In this document: positions 9,068 to 19,800 of the stretch, piece by piece
Position numbering within the stretch: position 1 is the stretch's first letter
How the letters are laid out: every line of letters starts with the position of its first letter
Assembly (NCBI GenBank): GCA_008704415.1
Contig: VXIS01000201.1
Location: forward strand, 24,643 to 88,642
Source: Sphaerosporella brunnea
Taxonomy: Eukaryota > Ascomycota > Pezizomycetes > Pezizales > Pyronemataceae
Length of the DNA stretch: 64,000 bases
Reading direction: 5' to 3'
Program-made: the position numbers and the translations under genes
The notes under the pieces: generated by a model
Databases searched by the model: none
What the model was told of the DNA's origin: nothing
The model's input: only the letters and a program-made list of their open reading frames with translations

Positions 9068-10405
9068 AAGCCGTACGGACTCCTACAGCCCTTGGATATC
9101 CCGGACGAGAGATGGCGGAGAATTAATATCGATTTTATTACAAAGTTACCGGTGACGAAGGATGGAAATGACACCATCATCACTATTATCGATGCTTTGA
9201 CAAAGCGTACACACTGGATTGCGACCACGGAGAAGGACCTGACAGCTGTAAAGTTTGCTGAGATTTTCCAGGACCACTACGTGCGATACCATGGACTCCC
9301 GGATGCGATTGTCTCCGATCGCGACATACGATTCACATCAACATTCTGGGAGACCCTGATGAGTGAATTCGATACCAAGCTCCGTATGTCAACAGCATTT
9401 CACCCTCAGACTGATGGGCAGGCTGAAAAGGCAAACTCGATTGTTGAGCGATATCTCAGGTCATATGCAGGCGAACGCCAGGATGAATGGGATCAACTGC
9501 TCGCTCTCGCAGAATTCGCATACAACGCAACACGGCAGAAGTCGATCGAAATGTCTCCATTTGAAGCTGATCTCGGTTACATTCCTCGCATGCCACTTGA
9601 TGCTCTTGCAAGTGTTGGAAAAGAACGGAGCCGTAGAGAAGGTCTGAGGAGTCGGCCCGGACAGGTGAATTTGCCGGCAGATGGCCGTACATTCGCAGCA
9701 GAAATGGTTAACACGCTTAATCGACTACGACCAAATATTCAGCACGCGCAGGAACAGCAAGTAGCAGAAGCCAACAAGCATCGACAACCACATACCTTTC
9801 AGCAAGGAGATAAAGTTCTGTTGTCCGCAAAGAATCTACCAATCACGTATGCCACCGATACCGATAACCACCGTAAAGTACTACACCAGAATTATATCGG
9901 AGAATTTGAGCTTGGAAAGCAGCACGGTGAAAATGCGTTTGAAGTTCTATTGCCCAAGAACTGGAAGATAGCACGCACTCAGAATGTGGCTTCACTCAAG
10001 CCCTCGACCATTGATCACTCACGACCGCAGGCACCAGCTCCTGCACTGCGCGTCACACGAGCCCATGCAAAAGCACAGCCTGAGGCAGAGTATGGAGTTG
10101 AGGAAATTCGCTCATGGCGCCGAAACCCGGATGAGGGTGGACGGATCGAGTACGAGGTAAAATGGGAAAACGATGAGGAGTTGACTTGGGAGCCAGCAGA
10201 GATGTTTACTGGCGGTGGAACGGAGATACTGCAGGAATTTCAGGCTGCGGATGAGGAGTTGCAGCGTGTACTGGCAGCCGAGAAGGCAAAAACACGGCCC
10301 CGGCGCAAACGACGGAAAAGGCAAGCATGGGTAATGGAGGTAGAAGACGGAGCAGTGGATATCACGGTTTTCGAGGCAGATGATTGGAAGGAGGAAAAAG
10401 ACTAG
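9068..10405 (+). pseudogene. pol: Pol part 3: integrase core and chromodomain
   Basis: Same frame, reopening directly after the TAG with KPYGLLQPLDIP. The catalytic D-D-E of integrase is visible: INIDFITKL, IVSDRDIRF and GQAEKAN. A weak GPY/F-like module follows (YIGEFELGK...FEVLLPKNWK). A chromodomain closes the protein (YGVEEIRSWRRN...YEVKWEND..LTWEPAEMF), the module that steers chromovirus integration to heterochromatin. A basic tail (RPRRKRRKR) lies near the end. Intact in itself, but it has no start of its own. Confidence 0.92.
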
Positions 10406-10448
10406 GAGGACTGAGAGGATGGAGATAGGGGATTTCTTTTTTGTCATC

Positions 10449-10458
10449 GGGGAGGTGA
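10449..10458 (+). other. Polypurine tract of chromovirus 1
   Basis: GGGGAGGTGA abuts the 3' LTR. It has one T, so it is imperfect but correctly placed to prime plus-strand DNA. Confidence 0.55.
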
Positions 10459-10602
10459 TGTAGGGATATACATAGGTACATAGGTACGAGTGACGACTAG
10501 TGAGGGAACCTAGATAGACCTGTTCCCCGCTGGCGTCGCTTAGGATCAATCAACCTTTCCCCTACAAACCAACCCCTATCCCTCGCGACATCCCTCGCGA
10601 CA
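10459..10602 (+). repeat. 3' LTR of chromovirus 1 with 12-bp terminal duplication
   Basis: The first 132 bp read as identical to the 5' LTR. TCCCTCGCGACA is then repeated once (10591-10602) before the flanking AGTTG. The duplicate belongs to the inserted DNA, because the target duplication lies outside it. Confidence 0.92.
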
Positions 10603-10607
10603 AGTTG

Positions 10608-13074
10608 GCCGTTGACATCGCAGTTGATGCTCCAACTGGTGAATTGCAGCGTGACCGGCCCCGGTGGTATGCTGTTGTGGCAGATTCTTCGTCTGCCAGG
10701 CCGTGCAGAATTCGCTCGGCGATACCTGATGCGCGAGGGTGAGAGTAATGTGCCAGACATTGAGAGTGCATGAATTCCTACCGTGCAGCGAATCATCGCC
10801 GCGGGTACAGTGAAGAAAGCTTTGCCGCACTTAGATACACGCCTGACGCATCCGACACCCTCCAGCGGCGATATCGATGCCGCACCATGCGGAAACGGGA
10901 AAAAAACCAACAGCCGGACCCGACATGAGAGAATTAATTGGCATGGCCTCGGAGCTGGCAAAATATTCGGCCACTATTCCACCAACCGCACAGGTTGACA
11001 GTGCAGAGTTTGCCGATCATTCCAAACTGTCTATCTCTAGATGGCATACACAGTTCCCGTAACAAACCTAGAAATGCTGGTATTGCGGCGTCCAGAGTTG
11101 CGACAAAACTCCCTTGCCCGCTCACCTCATCTACCTCCAAAAGCCGCATCTGCGGCTTCTCGTGCATCCTTACGAATCAGAACAATTGGACTTGTCAGCT
11201 AGCCAAAGTGGGAGAGGAGGTTGTTGCAGGTATCTCACCCCAGCACGAGAAGCAGGATCTCCGGCTCTCCTGCTGGCCGCGTTCAAGCCTTGTTGGAGCA
11301 GGGTCTGTTGTAGGAAAGGTAGCAGCAGTGGTAGCGGCAGGTCAAAGGGTTCGATGCTGAGCGATGATGATATACACCCGGCAATCTGCAAGCGAAACTC
11401 CTTTCGCGTGATGTGGTTGTGGTCTGTATGGTGTCAGTGCTGTTAGCGAATATTGGCTGCCAGGTGAGCTGCACATCGTTGTAGCTGCGGAGTTGATTAC
11501 AGTCGTCTACCCAGGCAGGAATGGATATATCCATCTCACACCCTTCTGTAAAAGCTGCACGAAGCCAGTTACGAATTGTATGGTGTGTCGTGAGGCCATC
11601 AGTCTGCATCTGCTGGCGACACACGTACCGCCATATATATTACAGCCCTACCAATTGCAATCCACACTCCGAACTCATCTACAGTAACGTCATCCTACCT
11701 CCGCGCTGCAGTTTGGTGCGGTTTGCTTCGCCTTTGCTGGGCATACGCAGTGGTGTTCGTAGCTATCGTTTCGAGCCGGGTTGTATGGAAAAAGAGTTGG
11801 AATATATCAAGCTCCAGAGTCCAGCTGAATCGGACCTCTGGGGGACGAAGATCGCAGGCGGAATGAGGAGGTGTAACAGGTGCTACTGGGATAGAGACAA
11901 CCTTGCGTGAAGCGTCGATGGGAGTGGCAGGGTGGACAGGCTTGTAATCGGGTGACAATCATGATTCATCGCTTCTTACTGAGAGGGTAGTAGGGGTGTT
12001 GCTTCTCTGGAGTCTTCCCCTTCACATCTGAGGTGGTAGCTGTCGGCTGCCTAGACCGGAGGGTACAGTCGGCCATTCTGCTTCGAATTGCGGGTTCAGC
12101 GTGGCGACACTTTGTGTCTATCTCTACCCCTCGGTAGAACATCGCCGAAAAGGACAAAGAAGCACTGGAATTCTATTCTTAATTTTGGTTCTATACTCTC
12201 GGACACAACTGTTGCTGTTGCTGCCTCTGGTGGGGTAACGTCAATCGGCAAAAATTTGCGGGCTCGACGAGACAAGGGATGGGACATTTCTTCATACTAA
12301 GGACACATGAAGACTTGATGGTGGTTGAGATACGCCGCTGGGCGGGTTGCGGTCGTTGGGTACTCAGCCTGACGGGATAACGTCGAGTGGGTTCTTTTGG
12401 CCGCATGCAACGTGAGTCTTCCACCCTGATTTTGCCATTCAGCGCCGGAAAATCAGGCTTGCTGGGCGACGAAGAGATCAGATGACGATATCTTCGCGTG
12501 ATCACACGCTTTACTCAGCTACATTTACATCGCTCTGGAGGGTCATCATGCCGCGAATGACCGGAAGAGGGCGGACAGCAAGGAACGGTTCTCCCTATAT
12601 AAACGCGGTGGCAATGTTTGAGGACTCACGATAGATGCTTTTTGTGGCTGTTGTGCGATTTTGCTTTCGCTGCGATGTGTTGTTCGCCGAGGCACGCAGG
12701 GAGGCTACAGACTGAGTTTTGATTTCGTCACAGCCTGGTGGCGTCACCAAGCCTGCCAGCACGTTTGCACAAAAGGTCGCTCAGAGTCTGCAACCAGTCT
12801 GGAGCCTCCTATTGGATGATTGGGACACCCGATTTTCAGCCAAATGGCCTTTTCGGCCTACCTTGAGTACCATCAGTGCTGCAGTGCTGCTCACCACTCA
12901 TAAGGCAGTACCAGGACTGGCAGTCTTTTGGGCATCATGGCTCTGACCGCGTGCGGGTGACCGCAGTTGACCAAGGTTGACGCCAGTCCAGCGGGCGAAC
13001 AGTTCGCAATCTTTTCTCGACTCCTTACTAGTATACAAGATCTTGCGGCCTTCGGCCTCTATGTTCTGGGTCTG
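10608..13074. other. Unassigned stretch
   Basis: About 2.5 kb with only short domain-less ORFs in all frames. The first 50 bases continue the target broken by chromovirus 1. A TATATAAA-like run near 12594-12602 (CCTATATAAACG) could be a promoter, but no convincing ORF follows. I see no RNA gene or mobile element here. Confidence 0.5.
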
Positions 13075-13720
13075 CGTCTCCGGCAATAACTTTGTCAGTT
13101 TTCATGCGATTTGAAGCTGCAGATTACCCACCAGTGTTCCTAATAGCCGGCCCAAAAAGCCCGGCTGTGCGGGCGGGCTGCCAAAGGGCAACAGCGCGGC
13201 TGTCTCAAAATCACGACGGGCTGGCTGGTGGGCCGTCGGGCTGCCAAAAACTTTCGACTGAGGTGAACCTGTCATGCAACCATCAGTTTGACCTAGTTAC
13301 GTCGTAAACTGAAGAAACTGAAGAGTGTTTCTGTGTAGCTGTTGCTCCATTCCCCATAGCACATGATCCCTGCACCCGCCAGCCAGCCCGTTTTTTCGAT
13401 CAGCCCGACGGGCGGTCTGGCTATTAGGAACACTGTTACCCACCGCATCCTCCACGCTCCAAGCTCCACGCTCCTAGCTCCACGCTCCAGATCCCGCATC
13501 GCGTTCTGCGCTGAGACCTGCGTCGAGCCTCTGTGTTTTTGTGTATGCTTCTCCTGCCATAACTTTGTCAGTTTTCATCCAATTGACTTGGGGTTTGAAG
13601 CTGTAGATTACCCACCGCATCCTCCACACTCCATGCTCCACGCTTCACGTTCTACGCTCGAAACCCCGCATCGCGTCCCACGTCGAGTCCTACGCCGAGC
13701 CGTTTGGAAGCACCTTCGAA
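13075..13720. repeat. Tandem duplication, one copy interrupted by a MITE
   Basis: A unit containing AACTTTGTCAGTTTTCAT, then TTTGAAGCTG.AGATTACCCA, then CCGCATCCTCCAC and a C/T-rich run of TCCACGCTCC variants occurs twice (from about 13075 and from about 13550). In the first copy the hAT MITE at 13132-13435 splits ATTACCCAC; in the second the same site reads GATTACCCACCGCATCC uninterrupted. The C/T-rich part itself is a short-period minisatellite (CTCCACGCTC repeated). Confidence 0.8.
13132..13435. mobile_element. hAT-type MITE, 304 bp, copy 1
   Basis: It starts CAGTGTTCCTAATAGCC and ends with the inverted form GGCTATTAGGAACACTG, flanked by a perfect 8-bp duplication TTACCCAC (13124-13131 and 13436-13443). 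Ends are rich in GGGCTGGC/GCCCGGC motifs. No coding capacity. A second copy with different flanks is at 37555-37891. The first ten terminal bases match the hAT at 30848-31773, whose transposase type may mobilise it. Confidence 0.93.
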
Positions 13721-13919
13721 GATCCATCGCATGGTAAACGGAGTTTTCTTCTTCGCCGCGGTATCGTAATGTCGACTGCAAACATCGATAGACTTGAGGG
13801 AAGGTGAAATCTTGATATGACCAAAGTTCTTGATTATGTTTGAAGATCACGTCCATCACGAGATAATTTGTTTTTTGTTTTTTCCGTTTTTTTTCTTGTT
13901 TTTTTTGGTTTTTCCAAAA

Positions 13920-14155
13920 AAAAAACAGCCCACAAAAGCCCGGGCCAAGAAACCCTCAGGAGATCATCATTTGCCCTACCACACAGTCGCTGGATTCCAC
14001 ATACACACGCAGCCAAACCAAAATCTCCGCCCCCAAAAAACAGCCCACAAAATCCCGGGCCCAGAAACCCTCAAGAGATCATCATTTGCCCTACCACACA
14101 GTCGCTGGTGGGTTCCACATACACACGCAGCCAAACCAAAATCTCCGCCCAAGAA
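13920..14155. repeat. Direct tandem repeat of about 115 bp, two copies
   Basis: The block AAACAGCCCACAAAA..CCCGGG through CAAAATCTCCGCCC is present twice in a row with few differences. A T-rich then A-rich run (13865-13925) precedes it and can fold back. No gene is visible. Confidence 0.75.
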
Positions 14156-14159
14156 ATCC

Positions 14160-14464
14160 TGGCTCCACACCAAGTCATATGCCGTGTAACGTTTAGAATG
14201 CATATGCAGGAATATCCTTATACTATTGTAATGTGACCGCCATTACCATCTCCGATCCTCCAAAGGACCAGCTTGTCGTTCCTCTTTTCGGGGTCGGCTT
14301 TAGACTCACCGGCGATCGTCGAGATAACCCGCGTATCGTTGTTTTTGTTTCTGCTTTTGCTTCCTCTTTTCGACCTCCCCTTTAGGCAGCGCCGCGAGCA
14401 TTTCATAAAGCACTGTTAGTTGCGCAAATGTGGCCAAAATTAGGCGATCGCGCGACTATCATTT
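14160..14464. other. Unassigned short stretch
   Basis: No gene or repeat recognised between the tandem repeat and the hAT relic. It may hold the lost 3' end of the hAT element, whose coding relic reads towards it. Confidence 0.4.
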
Positions 14465-14790
14465 TAGACATGCGTGTGCGCTGATGGCATCGTCGCTCAG
14501 ATTGCACCGACAATCGGTAATCGTGATCTTTGCTGCAGTAAAGGCACGCTCCGGCTCTCCGGACATTGCCAGTATACCTATTTACTCAAGTGCGGTCTGT
14601 GCGCGAGCGTTCCAGCGTGGTTCACGGCGCTTCGAACCCCAATATCGCATCACATTGGGAACCACATATTCGTCCAGGTGTGGCTCCAGCTGAAAGTCCT
14701 CCATGCTGTCACGGTTTATATAATCAGCTGCCTGGCGCTGGCGGCGCTTCCGCTTCCAGCGAGGGAGTGTTGAGTCGTTATCGTCTGCTC
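14465..14790 (-). pseudogene. hAT transposase dimerisation-domain relic
   Basis: Read on the minus strand this encodes a hAT C-terminal (hATC) domain: a PHLDEYVVPNVMRYWGSK segment, an alanine-rich linker with one TAA stop, then ILAMSGEPERAFTAAKITI, then the RCNLSDDAISAHACLK end. The MSxEPERxF core and the R..L...AI.A..CLK pattern are diagnostic of the family. Upstream catalytic regions are not recognisable in 14790-15200. The single stop and missing parts make it a dead fragment. Confidence 0.82.
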
Positions 14791-15589
14791 ATCCACCAGC
14801 GCTGGTGACCAGTTCTCCACTTTGACCACGATTTGATGTTCGCGAGGTTTTTTCGTCCTCACAATTGAATTCAATCTTTGGCTGCTTGGTACAAAGGGAG
14901 CCTCAATTGTTTGCTGATGCTCTGGGGGGTCAGCAGTGTTGCGACCGAAGTTGTGCTTGTCTCGTAAATGCACAAGTGCGCTCTTAGTAGAGGAAATTGC
15001 ACCGTTTGCGGCGGTGTTTGGATTCGGGCTTGCTGAGACCTGCGGTCAGCGCTCTCCAATGCCATCCGGTAGCTGCATCCAGTATTCATACATCGGTTAC
15101 ACCTCCATCTCAACTGGCCGCCGATCCTCATGCTATGTGGCTGTTTCTCGCCCAAAACCATATCCGGGACGTGAGATCCATCAGGCTCCGCCGGGTTGCT
15201 GAGTGACGAGATCGCTCGGCACTGAAGAAAGGCGTGGTTTGACTACCTGCCCTTCCTTTTTCAAAGAACGCCAAAGGTTCGGTTGAGGAGGCCTGAGAAC
15301 TCCGGGAGTGCGCAGAAATCATGATCAACGTTAGTCTTCGGTGTCTCTGGGTCCCGCGGGCTGGATAGGACTGCATAGTTGCGTGAGTGAGAAACGGACT
15401 GGACCGCGGCATACGGTCCAGTGTTGCCTTTCGTCTTCGATGGACCGTCAGGAGCACTGGCTCTACGAGCGAAGCCATAGTACATTTCTGGATGTAACTC
15501 AGATTTAGGGTGCAGACACGTGAATACTTGGTGGTTGTGAGATCCGTTGCTGGACGGGGTAGCACCGGCGGCGCATCGGGGGATATCCC
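14791..15589. other. Unassigned stretch
   Basis: No domain-bearing ORF. It may include eroded 5' parts of the hAT relic, which reads leftward from here, but I could not trace further motifs. Confidence 0.4.
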
Positions 15590-16286
15590 ATGACCACTGC
15601 GAACACCCCTTTCACTCCGCTCCATTGTGTGTCGAGTCGAGTCCACAATACAACACCCCAAATCTGGGGTCGCAACTAGAGCAAAGCTTTCCTCACACCC
15701 CGAGACCTTGTGGCTTGGCTGCTCGGTTGAATATCATCCAGCAAACCTGTAACCACGGCCAGGTGTCAAAACCGACGCGCGAATGGCCTGTCTGCATGCT
15801 AATCCGCTACACTGTCAGTACTCGCCGTGTATTTCAAGGGTGCGGCTATTGGGTACGCAGCCTCAGGCCGCTCATAACGGGATATGGAACGAATATCCCA
15901 CGGCTCCTGCAAAACCCTTTCACTCCGGACCATGGTGTGTCGACTCCGCAATACAAATCACAAACCACCGCCTCCGAACTACGGCAAAGCTTCCTCACAG
16001 CCCAGCCCTCTGTGGCTTGGCTTGGCTGCATGGTCAAATCCCATCAAGCAACCGTCGAAAGTTGTAACTGTAGCTGGCCACTGTTACCACGGCCGACTCT
16101 GTGCAGGTGCTAATCCGCTGCACTGTCATTTCTTTCACGCACGGATCGCCCCCTATCGCCAGTTCATTTGACTGCCGGCAGAGACAGCTGTTACAGCTTC
16201 CGCAGCACCCTTCCAACGCCACTGGCTAAAAGAAATCTCCGTTGCTGTTATCCCACCCGGCAACATAGCTATGAGCATGGGGTAAG
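15590..16286. repeat. Dispersed repeat R, left half, broken by chromovirus 2
   Basis: A mosaic with modules also found at 24127-24720, 25290-25640 and 26610-27320. Module a (TTTCACTCCG...CTGTGGCTTGGCTGC) occurs here twice, near 15600-15725 and 15900-16035. Module b (CGCCACTGGCTAAAAGAAA...ATAGCTATGAGCATGGGGTAA) runs to 16286. The partner module c resumes at 24127 after the 7.8-kb insertion. No coding role seen. Confidence 0.75.
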
Positions 16287-16798
16287 TGTAACCTTTTCGT
16301 GAGCTTATAAGATCCGCTATTTCACAGATGCAAATAAACTCAGAACCGTTTGTGTATCTGACTTGATAAATACCAAGAGAATACTCGCACTCAGGTCACT
16401 GATTAACTCAGTATTTATTGATGATAGTCGATACAATCTGGGCTGCTCGAAAGGCCGTATCGAAAGAAGAGAAAAGAATGAGTGTAGGAAAAAGCTCGCA
16501 GCTTTTATAGCCAACGATGCTGAGTACATCATGTGATAACAATCTGGTGGCAAATTCGAAACTAAGGAAAGAATGGTCTAGAAGACCTATAAGTCTGCCT
16601 TGTGGAAACTAGAAGATTCCAAAGTGACGTAGCATCGAAGGGGCTAGAAAGTGCTAGAAACATGGTGACAAAACATAGTAAAGAAAGTAATGGAAACTCG
16701 TAGAATGCTGTCATCATACCATCGTTACTGCCATATAGTTTTATATCTTAGTAAGGAAATACGTAAGAAAGAATCATACTAAGTGTAATAATCTTACA
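16287..16798 (-). repeat. 3' LTR of chromovirus 2
   Basis: 512 bp, TGTAAG...GTTACA on the minus strand. It contains a TATAAAA box (16503-16509) and two closely placed AATAAA-type signals for polyadenylation, one at about 16414-16419. About 98.8 percent identical to the 5' copy by eye. Confidence 0.95.
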
Positions 16799-16809
16799 CT
16801 TCCCCTTAA
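16799..16809 (-). other. Polypurine tract of chromovirus 2
   Basis: The minus strand reads TTAAGGGGAAG immediately before the 3' LTR, a good plus-strand primer. Confidence 0.8.
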
Positions 16810-16825
16810 AAAACAGTTGAAACAG

Positions 16826-19800
16826 TTACTCACGTACTTCAAAAGCGGAAGAAGCAATAGATGACATAGGAGAGGAACAGAAAGAATCATCAGAAGGAAA
16901 GAAAAAATCGGGAGGAAGAGTGACTGCGGTGGAGGTGTAGTCCTGGGTCCTCTTCGAAAGGAATTCCTGGATGGAATCTGCGCCAGTGTTGCGTACATTC
17001 TCATCAGGTTCCCAAGAGTTGTTTTCAGGTCCATAATTCTCCCAAGAGATATACCAGTAATCGATACCGTTAATCTTCTTGTGGTCGAGAATCTCCTTGA
17101 TGTTGTAGAGAGTGTGGTCGTCTTCTTCTTCGTCATCGTAGCTGGAGGGAGGAGGCGGAATTGTCTTGTCTGAAATTCGCTGGAAGAGCTTGAGTTTGTC
17201 CTGGGCGAAGATGGGATAAACACGCTTGTTCTTGGGGAGTTCAAGTGTGCAGTTGCCTGTATCCTCATCGACTTTGGTGATCCTGTAGGGCCCTTCCCAA
17301 ACTTCCATAAGCTTCCTAACCTTGCCCTTCCCTCGAGAACGTCTCTTGTAAAACACCCATTGTCCAACCTGAAGTTGAACCTTAGGATTCCTACGCTTGG
17401 CAGCAATGCTTGCCTGGCGGTGACGTGCTGCCAGCAATGCATCTCGAGCCACAGCATTGTTGATCTTTTGCTGCTCGAGGTACTCATTGACTGCAGGGAC
17501 ATTCGAATCGAATTCAACTGGTAAAATGCGAGGGATATGACCAAATTGAACTTCGTGAGGGGTACGCTTGATGGTGGTGGAAGGAGAGTGGTTGAAGGCG
17601 TGCTCAACACGCCAGAGGTGACGAGACCAGTCTGCCTGTTTGTTGTTGGTGAAAATCCGAAGCATTTGAGCAATGGTACGGTTGGCCCGCTCCACTTGTC
17701 CATTGGTGTTTTGATGGAAAGCGGTGGCCATGAGGAGGTCGGTACCAATCTGCTTGTGGAGTCCTTGCCAGAACTGCGAGGTGAATCGAGGGTCTCTGTC
17801 CGAAACGATTGACTCTGGGAGTCCGTAGCGAGCGTAGTAGTGTTTAATGAAAACATCCGTAACATCCTTTGCCGAAAATCCGTCCTTTAGGGGAACCAAA
17901 ACAAGACCAGAAGAAAAACGATCTATAATGACCATGATGTGCTTGAATCCGTCCGAAAAGTTGAATGGACCAAGGAAGTCAATGGCAATTGACTCCCAAG
18001 GGCGAAGGGGGATTTCCAAGAGGCGAGCTTTGCCAATTGGCTTGGTAGTGGCATCTTTGTTGCGCTGACACTCAAGGCATTCTCTGCAGAACTCGTCGAT
18101 GTCCTGCTTCATCCTAGGCCAGTAAAAACTCTGCCTGCATAGGATGTAGGTCTTCTCGGTGCCTTGATGTCCCACACTCTTGTGACAACTCTGCATGATG
18201 ACATGCCGGACTGAGGAGGAGGGATTGTCTCTGGAAAGGACTGCATTGGGGACGTAAACTCCAAGGTTGGAGGTGATGGAGGGGTCATCTAGCACAACAT
18301 ATCCTGTGTCATGCCAGTGAAATGGCTTGCGAATGCCATTCTTGACCATGGGATCGTCTTCATATGCCTGCTTGAATGTAGGGAGCATGGCCTTCCCTAT
18401 GTGGTTGTCAAGGAAAAATGCAGGTACTCTGTTGCGAGTGTCGTAATGAATGACTTTCTGGGAACGATTTCCTGGTGGGTGTTGAGGTGGTTCGAACATT
18501 TCTGCATCCTCTTTGTCCAGAAGAGGGGTTTCGTCCGAAATCGATGGCTGAATTTTTTGCTGAGTCCCTTCCCCTTCAAAATCCTTGTTGGAATCTTGGT
18601 CATGCTCTGCCGATTCCTTATCCTTTTTCTCCTGTTCCTTACGAGCCTGAGCTCGAGTTAGAAAGGCCTGGGGATCAGACGGTATGGGTTCCATGGGTGG
18701 GGAAATGGGCTCAATGGGCCGCTCTCTCTGGAGTCTGGGTACCAGATGGCGGTGACTGGATGGGTTGGAAATCTGACTATCTTGGTGGGTGGCAGCTTGG
18801 AGGAGCGCACATACTCCACCTGGGTTGGCCTCAGCCTGGCCATAAACCTGTCGATTTCCTCCTTCGATGGGGTCTTTGTCGACCAAGAGGGGGTTTCTCC
18901 TGGGTGCGATGGCGTAGGTTTGGAATGGCATGACTTCGTCCTGGATTCGCTGAGGGTTTTCCTGGTTGTTCTGTTGCTGGTCTGGGAGCGTCCTGGGGGT
19001 AGGCGTGGTGGTGAAGGTCTGTACTTGTCTGGGTATATCCTGTTTCCACCAAGGGCCGTCTGGGTGTTGTCTCTCCTGTGGGAATTTCGGGCGTGGTGCG
19101 CCTGATTCTGGAGTCCATTGGAGGGCAGGTGCCCTTGAACTATTCGCGTAGGTGATGTAACCATGGTGGACAAGCCACTCATAGTTGCCGATGAGGTCTT
19201 CATCTGGGTCTGGACATTCTGAATTGGGTCCAAATGAATCGTCCATGTCTGTGTCTTCGTCTGGGGAGTCGTAGAACTCGTCGTCGCTATCGGATTCAAA
19301 TTGAGCGTGATACTGAGAGTTTGACTTCCAGGTGCTGAAGGTTTCCATGAATCCTGAGGAATAGTGATATGGGCAGCCGTCTCTGGAGCGGCAGGCTGTC
19401 CAGTGGAGGTTTGGGTCGCACCTCTTATAGCGCGAGGCTCCCTTGGGGCGGAGGCTGGCGGAAGGTTTGTTGTTTGAGGTGGACATCTCATTTGAGACTT
19501 GAAGAGCGTGTGAAAAGTGTGAGGAAAGCTTGTCTGTTTCGGTGGAGGTGGTCTGTTGAGGAATGGAGGTTGTTGGGTTGAGGAGACTGTCAATGGAGCC
19601 GAAATCCTCTGGTTTTAAGTTCTCATGGAGGAACTCATCCGGTGGCGTTATCTGCTTGTCCTCATCCTCATACAGACGTGAAAGGGTGTCTGCTAATTGA
19701 TTGCTTTCTCCTGGTGTGTGCTGGATTTGGAAATTGAACATCTGGATGTATTCCAACCATCTGGCTAGTCTGCCAGTGGTCATGGGTTTCGTCACAAGGT

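Larger units (their letters stand above)
4859..10602 (+). mobile_element. Complete Ty3/gypsy chromovirus, 5.74 kb, very short LTRs
   Basis: Two 132-bp LTRs (4859-4990 and 10459-10590) read as identical. The 3' copy has an extra 12 bp, TCCCTCGCGACA, repeating its own last 12 bases. With that included, the element is flanked by a perfect 5-bp duplication, AGTTG (4854-4858 and 10603-10607). Internal order is primer-binding-like site, gag, pol (protease, reverse transcriptase, RNase H, integrase, chromodomain) and polypurine tract. Identical LTRs imply recent insertion, but pol lacks the RT core and has two in-frame stops, so this copy cannot move on its own. Related chromodomain/LTR tails lie at 34.2-34.8 and 40.6-41.2 kb, and an LTR remnant at 48019. 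Confidence 0.96.

Noticed and set aside
13920..14155. CRISPR-like direct repeats
   Set aside because: Two adjacent 115-bp copies without spacers, in eukaryotic DNA; a simple tandem duplication.
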